Assembly (NCBI GenBank): GCA_000824845.1
Contig: CCNC01000200.1
Coordinates: 1 to 64,000 of the forward strand
DNA: 64,000 bases
Direction of reading: 5' to 3'
Origin: Mesorhizobium sp. ORS 3359
Lineage (GTDB): Bacteria > Pseudomonadota > Alphaproteobacteria > Rhizobiales > Rhizobiaceae
The position numbers were made by a program, and so were the translations under genes. Below are positions 47,227 to 55,715 of this stretch, piece by piece. Position 1 is the stretch's first letter. Each line of letters starts with the position of its first letter. The notes under the pieces are model-generated. The model ran no database searches and was not told where the DNA came from. It saw nothing but the letters and a program-made list of their open reading frames with translations.

Positions 47227-47345
47227 GTCACGGCCTCCTTGGGCAATTCTCGAAGACAAGCGCGTGGCGCTCCGGAATTGCGTCGAAACGGATAAAACAG
47301 GCTGGGCGGCTCGGCGCTCGATTGGCCACCGAACCGCCCCCCAAT

Positions 47346-48539
47346 TCAGTTGGTCGTCGAGGCCGGCGCGGTGCGGCTGTCGACCGCGACGATGACGCTG
47401 AGGCCGGCGCGCAGCTTGCCGGTCTTCAAGACGTCGGCCGGCACGTCGATGCGCACGGGCACGCGCTGCACCACCTTGGTGAAGTTGCCGGTGGCGTTTT
47501 CCGGAGGCAGCAGCGAGAACACCGCGCCCGAAGCCGGCGCCAGCGAGGAGACCGTGCCTTCGAAGCTCTGGCCGTCGATCGCGTCGACGGTGATGCGGAC
47601 CTTCTCGCCGGGCACCATGCGGCCGAGCTGCGTCTCCTTGAAGTTGCCGACGATGTAGAGCTTGTCCATCGGCACGACGACGGCGAGCTTCTGGCCGGGG
47701 CTGACGAGGTCGCCCTGCTCGACCGAGCGGTTGCCGACGACGCCGTCATAGGGCGCCTTCAGCACGGTGAAGGAGAGGTCGCGCTGAGCCTTGTCGCGGG
47801 TGAGCTGCAGCGAGGCGAGCGTCGAGGCCGATTCCGCGCGCTGCGCCTCCAGAACGCCGATATTGGCCTGCGCCGCGGCGATCTGCGCGTCGGCGCCGAC
47901 AAGCGCCGCCTTGGCCTGGTCGAGCGCTGTCTGGGCGTCGTCGAGCTGCGCCTGCGTGCCGACATGGGTCTTGAGCAGCTGCGCGGCGCGGACCTGGGCG
48001 CGCGCCGCGTTGTCGGCGGCGGCCTGGTCGGCGACCTTCTGCGCCTGAGCCTGCGACAGCGAGGCCTGGGCTGCCTTGGTCTGCGCGTCGATGCGGTCGA
48101 GCGTCTTCGCCAGCGTGGCGATCTGCGCCTCAGCCTGGGCGACGGCTATTCTGTAGTCGCCATTGTCGATGACGAACAGCGGATCGCCGGCCTTGACCTG
48201 CTGGTTCTCGCTCACCAGAACCTTGTCGATATAACCGGATATTTTCGGCGACACGAACGACATATCGGCCTGGACATAGGCGTCGTCGGTGGAGATCATG
48301 AACCGGCCGTCGGTCCAGTAGTTATAGCCATAGTAGGAACCGGCGCCGAGCAGGGCGAGGCCGATGATCGGCAAAAGGAAAGAGCGCACCGAGCGCTTCT
48401 TCTTGGCGGGTGCTTCAGCCGCGGGCGCGGCGACCGGAGCGGCGGGCTGGACAGGGATTTCTGGAGCCTCGGTCGACGGTTGGACCTTGGCGTTGGGAAA
48501 CGTGCGGACTTCGGCGGTGGCGGGCGCGTTGGAGGACAT
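47346..48539 (-). CDS. HlyD/EmrA-type membrane fusion protein
   Basis: 397 residues: a cytoplasmic Pro-rich N-terminus (about 1-45), one membrane helix (about 50-70, LLPIIGLALLGAGSYYGYNY), a lipoyl half (DDAYVQADMSFVSPKISGYI, about 80-99), a long coiled coil (about 125-250) and a C-terminal beta-barrel (VVPMDKLYIVGNFKE). It should link the EmrB permease downstream (same strand, 119 bases on) to an outer-membrane channel. Faces the tetR gene across two operators. Confidence 0.9.
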   Translation of the reverse strand: MSSNAPATAEVRTFPNAKVQPSTEAPEIPVQPAAPVAAPAAEAPAKKKRSVRSFLLPIIGLALLGAGSYYGYNYWTDGRFMISTDDAYVQADMSFVSPKISGYIDKVLVSENQQVKAGDPLFVIDNGDYRIAVAQAEAQIATLAKTLDRIDAQTKAAQASLSQAQAQKVADQAAADNAARAQVRAAQLLKTHVGTQAQLDDAQTALDQAKAALVGADAQIAAAQANIGVLEAQRAESASTLASLQLTRDKAQRDLSFTVLKAPYDGVVGNRSVEQGDLVSPGQKLAVVVPMDKLYIVGNFKETQLGRMVPGEKVRITVDAIDGQSFEGTVSSLAPASGAVFSLLPPENATGNFTKVVQRVPVRIDVPADVLKTGKLRAGLSVIVAVDSRTAPASTTN

Positions 48540-48567
48540 GGGTATCTCTCTGGATGTCAGTCATACT

Positions 48568-48581
48568 GAACCGTTCGGTTC
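48568..48581. promoter_or_regulatory. TetR operator 1 (near hlyD start)
   Basis: GAACCG-TT-CGGTTC, a near-perfect palindrome 28 bases upstream of the HlyD ATG; shares the GAACC/GGTTC half-site with operator 2. Confidence 0.75.
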
Positions 48582-48629
48582 GAATTGGCGATTGACATAG
48601 CGCGGAAAGAGGACCATATCAAGAGGAAA

Positions 48630-48647
48630 TCGAACCGAGTGGTTCGA
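48630..48647. promoter_or_regulatory. TetR operator 2 (near tetR start)
   Basis: TCGAACC-GAGT-GGTTCGA, perfect 7-bp arms with a 4-base spacer, 23 bases upstream of the TetR ATG. Same half-site as operator 1, so one regulator probably controls both divergent genes. Confidence 0.75.
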
Positions 48648-48670
48648 AATATTTTCAAGGAACGACTTCC

Positions 48671-49369
48671 ATGGTCGACACGACAGCCGATAGCGATCTG
48701 CTCGACTTACGCAAGGGCCGTCCGGCCGCCGGACAGGACCCGGTCAAGCGCGCCCAGATCATCGAAGGCGCGCGTCGCGTCTTTATAGACAAGGGCTTCG
48801 AGGCCGCCTCGATGAACGACATCACGCGCGAGGCCGGCGTCTCCAAGGGCACGATCTACGTCTATTTCGAAAACAAGGAAGAGCTGTTCGAGGCGCTCAT
48901 CGAGGAAGAGCGCGGCACCATCTTCAAGAACATGTATGAGGTGCTAGATCATTTCGATGACCTGCGCAACACGCTGGTGAAGTTCGGCATGGGGCTCTCC
49001 GCCAAGATCACCTCGGCCAAGGTCATCCAGGCGCAGCGCACCGTCGTCGGAGCCGCCGACCGGATTCCCGAGCTTGGCGCGCGCTTCTACGAGCGTGGCC
49101 CGAAGCGCGGCCATGACAAGGTCATGACTTTCCTCAATGAAGCCATAGAGCGCGGCCTGCTCAAGATCGACGATGTCGACCTCGCCGCCTATCAGTTCAC
49201 CGAGCTCTGCCTCGCCGGCCTTTTCCGCCAGTGCATCTTTTCCTACCGCACCAAGGCGCCGACCCAGGCCGAGATCGAGCGTATCGTGAAATCCGGCGTC
49301 GACGTCTTCCTCAAGGCCTACGCCACGGAAAAATTCCTCGCCGAGGAAAAGGCGCTGCAATCGGCCTGA
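48671..49369 (+). CDS. TetR/AcrR-family regulator of the EmrAB-type pump
   Basis: 232 residues. HTH domain (about 28-75) with ITREAGVSKGTIYVYFENKEELF, helical ligand domain after about 85 (LGARFYERGPKRG, TELCLAGLFRQCIF). Divergent from the HlyD/EmrB module, with two palindromic operators between. It should repress the pump until a toxic ligand binds. GGAACG lies before the ATG at 48671. Confidence 0.92.
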   Translation: MVDTTADSDLLDLRKGRPAAGQDPVKRAQIIEGARRVFIDKGFEAASMNDITREAGVSKGTIYVYFENKEELFEALIEEERGTIFKNMYEVLDHFDDLRNTLVKFGMGLSAKITSAKVIQAQRTVVGAADRIPELGARFYERGPKRGHDKVMTFLNEAIERGLLKIDDVDLAAYQFTELCLAGLFRQCIFSYRTKAPTQAEIERIVKSGVDVFLKAYATEKFLAEEKALQSA

Positions 49370-49529
49370 CCACTCCTGGCACGTGAATCCCAAAGCGCGC
49401 GAAGCAAGGCTGGGAGGCCTCGCCGCGTCTTGTGACGCTCGTCGCGATCGTCCGTCGACCCTCCTGAAAATATCGGTAGGCATCCCTCCGGCATGCGCTT
49501 TCGGAAGGACCTGTTAACCATCGCTTCCT

Positions 49530-52022
49530 ATGTCTCGGGAGACGTTCAATCGGCGAGTCTCGAGAATGACATCCATGCGTTTTCCCCGTGCCAATCTTTC
49601 CGGCGCTTCCGCCTATCAGGGCGACGACGATCACGGCGCGGATGGGCGCCGGGGCGGGGTTCCGCAGACGCAAACCGGGCAGGTGGTCACGCTGCGCGTC
49701 GCGCCGGCGAGCGAATCGGACGCGGCTCGCAACGCACCGCTCGATTCGGCCAACAGCGGCGAATTCAGCCGCCCGGCCTGGCAGGACTATTTCTTCCTTG
49801 CGCCCAATGTGCGGTTCACCCGCACGCCGGACACCGATCTCGCCCGGCGAGCCGCCCCGCAGGAAGATGCCGCGCCGGCCAGGACACCGGCCCGCGAGCC
49901 CATTCGGCCAGCACCGCCCGCGCCGCCGCCAGCCAATTCAGTTCGGACGATTCCTGCGGCTCCCGCCGCTCGAGTCGCGGCGCCGGCCAAACCGGTCGTC
50001 GCACCTTCCGCCGTCACGCCGGTCGCTCCCGCTGCGTCGCCCCAGCCCACCGCCGCTCCGGCACAAAAACCGCGCCCGAGCGGACTGCGCTGGTCCTATC
50101 TTTCCGATCATGCCTTCTTCGAATTCGGCCTGCCTTTCCTCGCCGAGCGCCTGGCGCGAGCGCGCCTGAATGAAGCGGGTCAGATCCCCGCGGCTTCGGC
50201 GTCGCCGCCGGTCAGGCCGATGCCGGCGCCGGCGGCGCAACCGATGCCGCCCCGCGCTGCCTTCATGGGCGAGGCGACGTCATTCTACCGGGTCATCGAG
50301 TGGCGCTCCAGCGCGGCGGATATGAGCCCTGCTCCGGCGCCGACGCCGGTCCCAGTGCCCACCCAGATCACACCTGCCGAGGCCATGCCGGTTGCCGCGC
50401 CGGCAAGCGCAAGGATGGCAAGGCAGGCACCCTCCTTGCCCATCGCCGGCGAGGTCGTGCCGTTGCCGATTTCCGTCGGCTACGAGCTTCCCTCCGAGGA
50501 GCTCCTGCAGATGCCGCCCGAAGGCCAGGGCTTCTACATGTCGCAGGAGCGGATGGAGCAGAATGCCGACCTGCTCGAGAGCGTGCTGGAGGATTTCGGC
50601 GTCAAGGGCGAGATCATCCATGTCCGGCCGGGTCCGGTCGTCACGCTCTACGAGTTCGAGCCGGCGCCGGGCGTGAAATCCAGCCGCGTCATCGGCCTTG
50701 CCGACGACATCGCCCGCTCGATGTCGGCGATCTCGGCGCGCGTCGCCGTGGTGCCGGGCCGCAATGTCATCGGCATCGAATTGCCCAACGAGACGCGCGA
50801 GACGGTCTATTTCCGCGAGCTGATCGGATCGGCCGGCTTCCGCAACACCTCCTGCAAGCTGGCGCTCGGCCTCGGCAAGACGATCGGCGGCGAGCCGGTC
50901 ATCGCCGAGCTCGCCAAGATGCCGCATCTGCTGGTGGCGGGCACCACCGGCTCCGGCAAGTCGGTCGCCATCAACACCATGATCCTGTCGCTGCTCTACC
51001 GTATGAAGCCGGAGGAATGCCGCCTCATCATGGTCGATCCCAAGATGCTGGAGCTCTCCGTCTATGACGGCATACCGCATCTGCTGACGCCGGTCGTCAC
51101 CGATCCCAAGAAGGCGGTCACGGCGCTCAAATGGGCGGTGCGCGAGATGGAGGACCGCTATCGCAAGATGGCGCGCCTCGGCGTACGCAACATCGACGGC
51201 TACAACCAGCGCGCGGCAAGCGCCCGTGACAAGGGCGAGGTCGTGACGATGCAGCTGCAGGCGGGCTTCGAGAAGGGCACGGGCGAGCCGCTGTTCGAGG
51301 AACGCGTGATCGACCTCGCGCCGATGCCCTATATCGTCATCATCGTCGATGAGATGGCCGACCTGATGATGGTGGCCGGGAAGGAGATCGAAGGCGCCAT
51401 CCAGCGCCTGGCGCAGATGGCGCGCGCCGCCGGCATTCATCTGATCATGGCGACGCAGCGCCCGTCGGTCGACGTCATCACCGGCACGATCAAGGCCAAT
51501 TTCCCGACCCGCATCTCCTTCCAGGTGACGTCCAAGATCGACAGCCGCACGATCCTGGGCGAGCAGGGTGCCGAGCAGCTGCTCGGCCAGGGCGACATGC
51601 TGCACATGGCCGGCGGCGGGCGCATCTCACGCGTGCACGGCCCCTTCGTTTCCGATGTGGAGGTTGAGCATGTCGTGGCGCACCTTAAGGCGCAGGGACG
51701 TCCCGAATATCTCGACACCGTCACCGCCGACGAGGAAGAGGCTGAGGAGGCGGCCGATACCGGCCCGGTCTTCGACAAAAGCTCGATCGCCGAGGAGGAT
51801 GGCGACGCGCTCTTTGAGGAAGCGGTCAAGGTGGTCAAGCGCGACAAGAAATGCTCGACCTCCTACATCCAGCGCCGCCTCGGCGTCGGCTACAACCGCG
51901 CCGCCTCGCTGGTCGAGCGCATGGAGAAGGAAGGTCTGGTCGGCGCCCCCAACCATGTCGGCAAGCGCGAGATCCTCACTGGCCGGCGCGATCGCGAGCC
52001 GGAGCGCGAAGAGACGGATTGA
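49530..52022 (+). CDS. ftsK: Soluble FtsK-type DNA translocase
   Basis: 830 residues. No N-terminal membrane helices; residues about 1-260 are a Pro/Ala-rich linker. The alpha/beta motor follows: GTTGSGKSVAINTM (Walker A, about 471-484), VIIVDEMADLMMV (Walker B, about 602-614), MATQRPSVDVITG. The C-terminal gamma winged helix (about 765-815) has TSYIQRRLGVGYNRA and EGLVGAP for KOPS-type DNA binding. Rhizobia usually have a second, membrane-bound FtsK elsewhere. Start unclear: ATG 49530, 49566 or 49575. Confidence 0.9.
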   Translation: MSRETFNRRVSRMTSMRFPRANLSGASAYQGDDDHGADGRRGGVPQTQTGQVVTLRVAPASESDAARNAPLDSANSGEFSRPAWQDYFFLAPNVRFTRTPDTDLARRAAPQEDAAPARTPAREPIRPAPPAPPPANSVRTIPAAPAARVAAPAKPVVAPSAVTPVAPAASPQPTAAPAQKPRPSGLRWSYLSDHAFFEFGLPFLAERLARARLNEAGQIPAASASPPVRPMPAPAAQPMPPRAAFMGEATSFYRVIEWRSSAADMSPAPAPTPVPVPTQITPAEAMPVAAPASARMARQAPSLPIAGEVVPLPISVGYELPSEELLQMPPEGQGFYMSQERMEQNADLLESVLEDFGVKGEIIHVRPGPVVTLYEFEPAPGVKSSRVIGLADDIARSMSAISARVAVVPGRNVIGIELPNETRETVYFRELIGSAGFRNTSCKLALGLGKTIGGEPVIAELAKMPHLLVAGTTGSGKSVAINTMILSLLYRMKPEECRLIMVDPKMLELSVYDGIPHLLTPVVTDPKKAVTALKWAVREMEDRYRKMARLGVRNIDGYNQRAASARDKGEVVTMQLQAGFEKGTGEPLFEERVIDLAPMPYIVIIVDEMADLMMVAGKEIEGAIQRLAQMARAAGIHLIMATQRPSVDVITGTIKANFPTRISFQVTSKIDSRTILGEQGAEQLLGQGDMLHMAGGGRISRVHGPFVSDVEVEHVVAHLKAQGRPEYLDTVTADEEEAEEAADTGPVFDKSSIAEEDGDALFEEAVKVVKRDKKCSTSYIQRRLGVGYNRAASLVERMEKEGLVGAPNHVGKREILTGRRDREPEREETD

Positions 52023-52052
52023 TCCTGGCTGATCGGCCTCCGGCGGGCGGCG

Positions 52053-52724
52053 TCAGCCGCCGTTCGCCACCAGAGCGATCGCGGCGCGCAGTTCGTCGAG
52101 ACCCGAGGCTTTTTCCGATGATGTCGCCAGGACCACGGGGAAGGCCGCCGGCCGTTTCTTGATCTTGGCCAGCGTCTCCTCGATCAGCCTCGGCACGCCG
52201 GCGGCCTTGATCTTGTCGGTCTTGGTCAGCACCACCTGGTAGGACACCGCCGCCTTGTCGAGCAGGGTCAGCACTTCCTCGTCCTTGGCCTTGATGCCGT
52301 GGCGCGCGTCGATCAGCACATAGACGCGCTTCAGCGTCACGCGGCCCTGCAGATATTCGTAGATGAGCTTCGTCCACTCATCGACCTTGTCCTTCGGCGC
52401 GCTGGCATAGCCGTAGCCCGGCATGTCGACCAGCGCCATCGGCGGCAGGTCGGCGCCTTCGCCGGAGAACCCGTCCGGCACGAAATAGTTGAGCTCCTGC
52501 GTGCGCCCCGGCGTGTTCGAGGTGCGCGCCAGGCCCTTGTGGCCGACCAGCGCGTTGATCAGCGATGATTTGCCGACATTGGAGCGGCCGGCAAAGGCGA
52601 TCTCCGGCGGGCCTTCCGGCGGCAGGAACTTCATCGACGGCACGCCGCGGATGAAGATCCAGCCGCGGGTGAACAGCTCTGGATCGATCGCCATCTTGTC
52701 GCTTTTCGTGTTGGGCGCGCTCAA
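52053..52724 (-). CDS. engB: GTP-binding ribosome biogenesis protein EngB/YihA
   Basis: 223 residues from TTG 52724, which overlaps the TGA of the acetyltransferase gene and has GGAGG about 8 bases upstream; ATG 52694 is the alternative. GTPase motifs: G1 GRSNVGKSS (about 48-56), G3 DMPGYGYA and G4 TKTDK (about 170-174). Helps assemble the large ribosomal subunit. In related genomes it sits between yidC and argB; here foreign genes separate it from both. Confidence 0.95.
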   Translation of the reverse strand: MSAPNTKSDKMAIDPELFTRGWIFIRGVPSMKFLPPEGPPEIAFAGRSNVGKSSLINALVGHKGLARTSNTPGRTQELNYFVPDGFSGEGADLPPMALVDMPGYGYASAPKDKVDEWTKLIYEYLQGRVTLKRVYVLIDARHGIKAKDEEVLTLLDKAAVSYQVVLTKTDKIKAAGVPRLIEETLAKIKKRPAAFPVVLATSSEKASGLDELRAAIALVANGG

Positions 52725-53359
52725 GCCGCAGCCTCCAGTCTTGCAATGTCGGCGCCGCGAATGGCGTCGAGGTTGCGGCTGATCTTGTCGACCGGCCAGT
52801 CCCACCAGGCCGCCTTGAGCAGGCGGCGCACGGTAAAGTCGTCGAAGCGCATCTTCACCACCTTGGCAGCATTGCCGGCAACGATCGCATAAGGCGGCAC
52901 GTCGTGCGTGACAACCGATTTCGCCGCAACGATTGCGCCATTGCCGATCCTGACGCCCGGCATGATCACCGCATCCATGCCGATCCACACGTCGTTTTCG
53001 ACGATGGTGTCGCCGCGGATCTCCTTCGACCAGGTCTCAGGATCGAACCCTTCCTCCCAGCCATGGCCGAAGATGTTGAACGGATAGGTCGAGAAGCCGG
53101 ACATGGCATGGTTGGCGCCGTTCATGATGAAACGCGCGCCTTCCGCGATGGTGCAGAACTTGCCGATCACCAGCCGGTCGCCGATGAAGTCGTAGTGGTG
53201 CAGCACGCATTTCTCGGCGAATTTGTCGGGACCGTTGGGATCGTCATAGTAGGTGAAGTCGCCGATCTCGATGTTGGGCGACGTCACCAGACCCTTCAGG
53301 AAGCCGACGCGCGGATGCATCGCGATCGGATGCTTGATGTCGGGATTGGGCCCGGGCAT
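52721..53359 (-). CDS. CatB/Vat-type O-acetyltransferase (hexapeptide repeat)
   Basis: 212 residues, left-handed beta-helix acetyltransferase of the xenobiotic (CatB/VatD) group: FCTIAEGARFIMNGANHAM (about 69-87; His85 is the expected catalytic base) and GDTIVENDVWIGMDAVIMPG. Members acetylate chloramphenicol or streptogramins; others act on sugars, so resistance is not proved. The stop overlaps the engB start (TTGA). Confidence 0.88.
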   Translation of the reverse strand: MPGPNPDIKHPIAMHPRVGFLKGLVTSPNIEIGDFTYYDDPNGPDKFAEKCVLHHYDFIGDRLVIGKFCTIAEGARFIMNGANHAMSGFSTYPFNIFGHGWEEGFDPETWSKEIRGDTIVENDVWIGMDAVIMPGVRIGNGAIVAAKSVVTHDVPPYAIVAGNAAKVVKMRFDDFTVRRLLKAAWWDWPVDKISRNLDAIRGADIARLEAAA

Positions 53360-53376
53360 CGCGGTCTCTCCATGGC

Positions 53377-53406
53377 TAGAGCAATTCCAGGAAAAGTGTG
53401 AGCGGT
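53377..53406. repeat. Interspersed repeat family A, copy 4 (partial)
   Basis: TAGAGCAATTCCAGGAAAAG followed by TGTGAGCGGT, a truncated copy of the A1 unit, in the leader of the acetyltransferase gene. Confidence 0.7.
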
Positions 53407-53481
53407 AAAAACAGAGAGACAGTGCGTTCCGGTGGTCAACGTCCGATCAAACTAACGTGATCCGGCCGCGGCACCAACCGT

Positions 53482-53796
53482 TCAGTGGCTGCCGCGGCAG
53501 ATCACGATCGGGTTGGAAAGGGCGCTGTCGAATCCGCTGCCCTGATAGACCTGGACGTTCGACGCGCCGGGCGGCAGCGAGAAGCTGCCTTCGACGATCT
53601 TCTGGTCGCCGGCCGTCGTGTGCAGCGCCCAGCTGAAAGTGCAGAATTGCGGCGGCGCCTTGGGTTGCACGTGGCTGCAGTTGAGCTGCGCGCCGCCCAG
53701 CATCGCCGCCCCGCCGCAGCTCACCGCGTCCTTCGCCGCGGCCGGAAAAGCGTATCCCATGAGCAGCGTCAGCATGGTGATCTTGAGCCAGTTCAT
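53482..53796 (-). CDS. Small secreted protein with four cysteines
   Basis: 104 residues: signal peptide (MNWLKITMLTLLMGYAFPAAA, likely cut near 20-21; shown in part as NWLKITMLTLLMGY), mature domain with four cysteines (SCGG, NCSH, FCTF, ICRG) that could make two disulfides, and a QxKIVEGSFSLPPGA strand. AAGGA precedes ATG 53796; the longer frame upstream is unsupported. No family recognised. Confidence 0.7.
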   Translation of the reverse strand: MNWLKITMLTLLMGYAFPAAAKDAVSCGGAAMLGGAQLNCSHVQPKAPPQFCTFSWALHTTAGDQKIVEGSFSLPPGASNVQVYQGSGFDSALSNPIVICRGSH

Positions 53797-53962
53797 CGTC
53801 TTGTCCTTGCCGAAAACCCAAGCCGGTCCGGCGGGTTCTGGCCTATGCGATATTTTTGCCAAGCGCCTTAGTCGGTCTTGCGCTCCGCGTCCAGCGGGAT
53901 TATGTGCATGATGATAATAAGCATGCTCACGAAAGTTTGTCCGCCGACTCCGAAGTTCTCCC

Positions 53963-54427
53963 ATGCCCTCCTCGCCCAATATCAGCTTCGTGCTGCACGA
54001 CGTCGCGCGCCTGCTCAGGAAGCGGTTCGAGCAGCGCTCGCGCGCCTTTGGGCTGACCCGCGCGCAATGGCAGGTGCTGGCCTATCTTTCGGTGCATGAG
54101 GGCATCTACCAGAACAGGTTGGCCGACCTCATCGAGATCATGCCGATTACCCTCGCAAGGTTGCTCGACAAGATGGAAGCGCGCGGCTTCGTCGAGCGCC
54201 GGCCCGATCCGACCGACCGTCGGGCGTGGCTCCTCTATCTGACCCCGCAGGCGCGTCCGCTGATTGAAGTGATGCGCAGCAACGGCCGGAAGACGCGTGA
54301 CGAAGCCTTCGCCGGCCTGTCCGCGGACGCGCAGCAGCAACTGCTGCAAACTCTTTGCCTGATCAAATCCAATCTGCTCGAGGCCTGCACCCAGCCGGCC
54401 GTCGACCGGGAGAAAGTCCATGTCTGA
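53963..54427 (+). CDS. MarR-family regulator of the second EmrAB-type pump
   Basis: 154 residues, winged helix with recognition region MPITLARLLDKMEARGFVER (about 56-75) and wing RRPDPTDRRAWLL. Its 3' end overlaps the HlyD-type gene start by 8 bases, so it heads a regulator-adaptor-permease operon like emrRAB. An imperfect dyad (GTGCATG ... CATGCTCAC, about 53903-53930) upstream may be its operator. Confidence 0.9.
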   Translation: MPSSPNISFVLHDVARLLRKRFEQRSRAFGLTRAQWQVLAYLSVHEGIYQNRLADLIEIMPITLARLLDKMEARGFVERRPDPTDRRAWLLYLTPQARPLIEVMRSNGRKTRDEAFAGLSADAQQQLLQTLCLIKSNLLEACTQPAVDREKVHV

Positions 54428-55715
54428 AGGAACCTCACCCAGAAAGCCCGCCGACGGAGAAAATGCCGGCGAAAGAGCAAGCGACCAGGTCATCCGCCTG
54501 GACAGCCAGCGCGAGCAAAGGCGCGGCACTAATCCGCCTGTCGTCGAAGACGATGAGCTGGAAGCGCCCGTGGCGCCGGAGCCGGTGACGCTGGAGGCGC
54601 CCTCGGCGCAGCCGAAGCCGGCTTCCGTCACTGTAGCTCCGCCCGCCCCCGCCAAGCCGCGCCGCAGCCTGACGCGGCCGATCCTGTTCGCGCTGCTGCC
54701 CGTCGCTCTGGTGGCCGGCGGCTACTACTATGTCGTCGGCGGCCAGATCATGACCACCGACAACGCCTATATCCAGGCGCAGTCGCTCGGCGTGTCGACC
54801 GACGTCTCCGGCACCGTCGACGAGATCGATGTGCACGACAACCAGGCGGTGAAGAAGGGCGACGTGCTCTTCCGGCTGCGGCCCGCCTCATTCGAGACCG
54901 CGCTCGCCGGCGCCAAGGCGCAGCTCGGCACGGTACGGAACCAGGTGCTGACGCTGCAGGCGAGCTATCAGCAGTCGCTGGCCTCGATCGACCAGGCCGA
55001 GGCCGACATTCCCTATTACGAATCCGCCTTCCAGCGTCAGCAGGACCTGCTCAAGACCTCGACCGCTTCCAAGGCGACCTTCGACAGCGCCCAGCACGAT
55101 CTGATCGCGGCCCGCCAGAAGGTGACCGTCGCCAAGGCGCAGGCGCAGGCGATGCTTGCCCAGCTCGGCGGCGACGCCAGCCAGCCGGTCGAGCAGAACC
55201 CGTTCTACCTGCAGGCCCAGTCGGCGGTGGATGATGCGCAGCGCAACCTCAACGATTCCGTCGTCAAGGCGCCGTTCGACGGCATCGTCACCAATGTCGA
55301 CGCCTTGCAGGTCGGCAAATACCTGCCGGCCTCGCAGCCGGCCTTCAGCCTGGTGTCGTCGACCGACATCTGGATCGCGGCCGAGCCGAAGGAAACCGAG
55401 CTCACCTATGTGCGGCCGGGACAGAAGGCGACGATCAGCATCGACGGCTATCCCGGCGAGGTCTGGCACGGCACGGTCGGCTCGATCAGCCCTGCGTCCT
55501 CGTCCAGCTTCTCGCTGCTGCCGGCGCAGAACACCTCCGGCAACTGGGTCAAGGTCGTGCAGCGCATCCCGATGCGCGTGACGATCGACGATCCGGACGG
55601 CAAGCCGCCGCTGCGCGGCGGCATGAGCGCCGTCGTCAGCATCGACACCGGTCACGCCCGCGGCCTGCCCGATTTCATCGCCAACCTCTTCAAGCAATCC
55701 GGGTCAAAGTCATGA
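54420..55715 (+). CDS. HlyD/EmrA-type membrane fusion protein (second pump)
   Basis: 431 residues: cytoplasmic Pro-rich N-terminus (about 1-80), one membrane helix (about 86-108), lipoyl region (TTDNAYIQAQSLGVSTDVSG, about 118-137), coiled coil to about 260, beta-barrel with STDIWIAAEPKETEL. Second gene of the marR-hlyD-emrB operon; distinct from the adaptor at 47346-48539. Stop overlaps the permease start (ATGA). Confidence 0.9.
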   Translation: MSEGTSPRKPADGENAGERASDQVIRLDSQREQRRGTNPPVVEDDELEAPVAPEPVTLEAPSAQPKPASVTVAPPAPAKPRRSLTRPILFALLPVALVAGGYYYVVGGQIMTTDNAYIQAQSLGVSTDVSGTVDEIDVHDNQAVKKGDVLFRLRPASFETALAGAKAQLGTVRNQVLTLQASYQQSLASIDQAEADIPYYESAFQRQQDLLKTSTASKATFDSAQHDLIAARQKVTVAKAQAQAMLAQLGGDASQPVEQNPFYLQAQSAVDDAQRNLNDSVVKAPFDGIVTNVDALQVGKYLPASQPAFSLVSSTDIWIAAEPKETELTYVRPGQKATISIDGYPGEVWHGTVGSISPASSSSFSLLPAQNTSGNWVKVVQRIPMRVTIDDPDGKPPLRGGMSAVVSIDTGHARGLPDFIANLFKQSGSKS

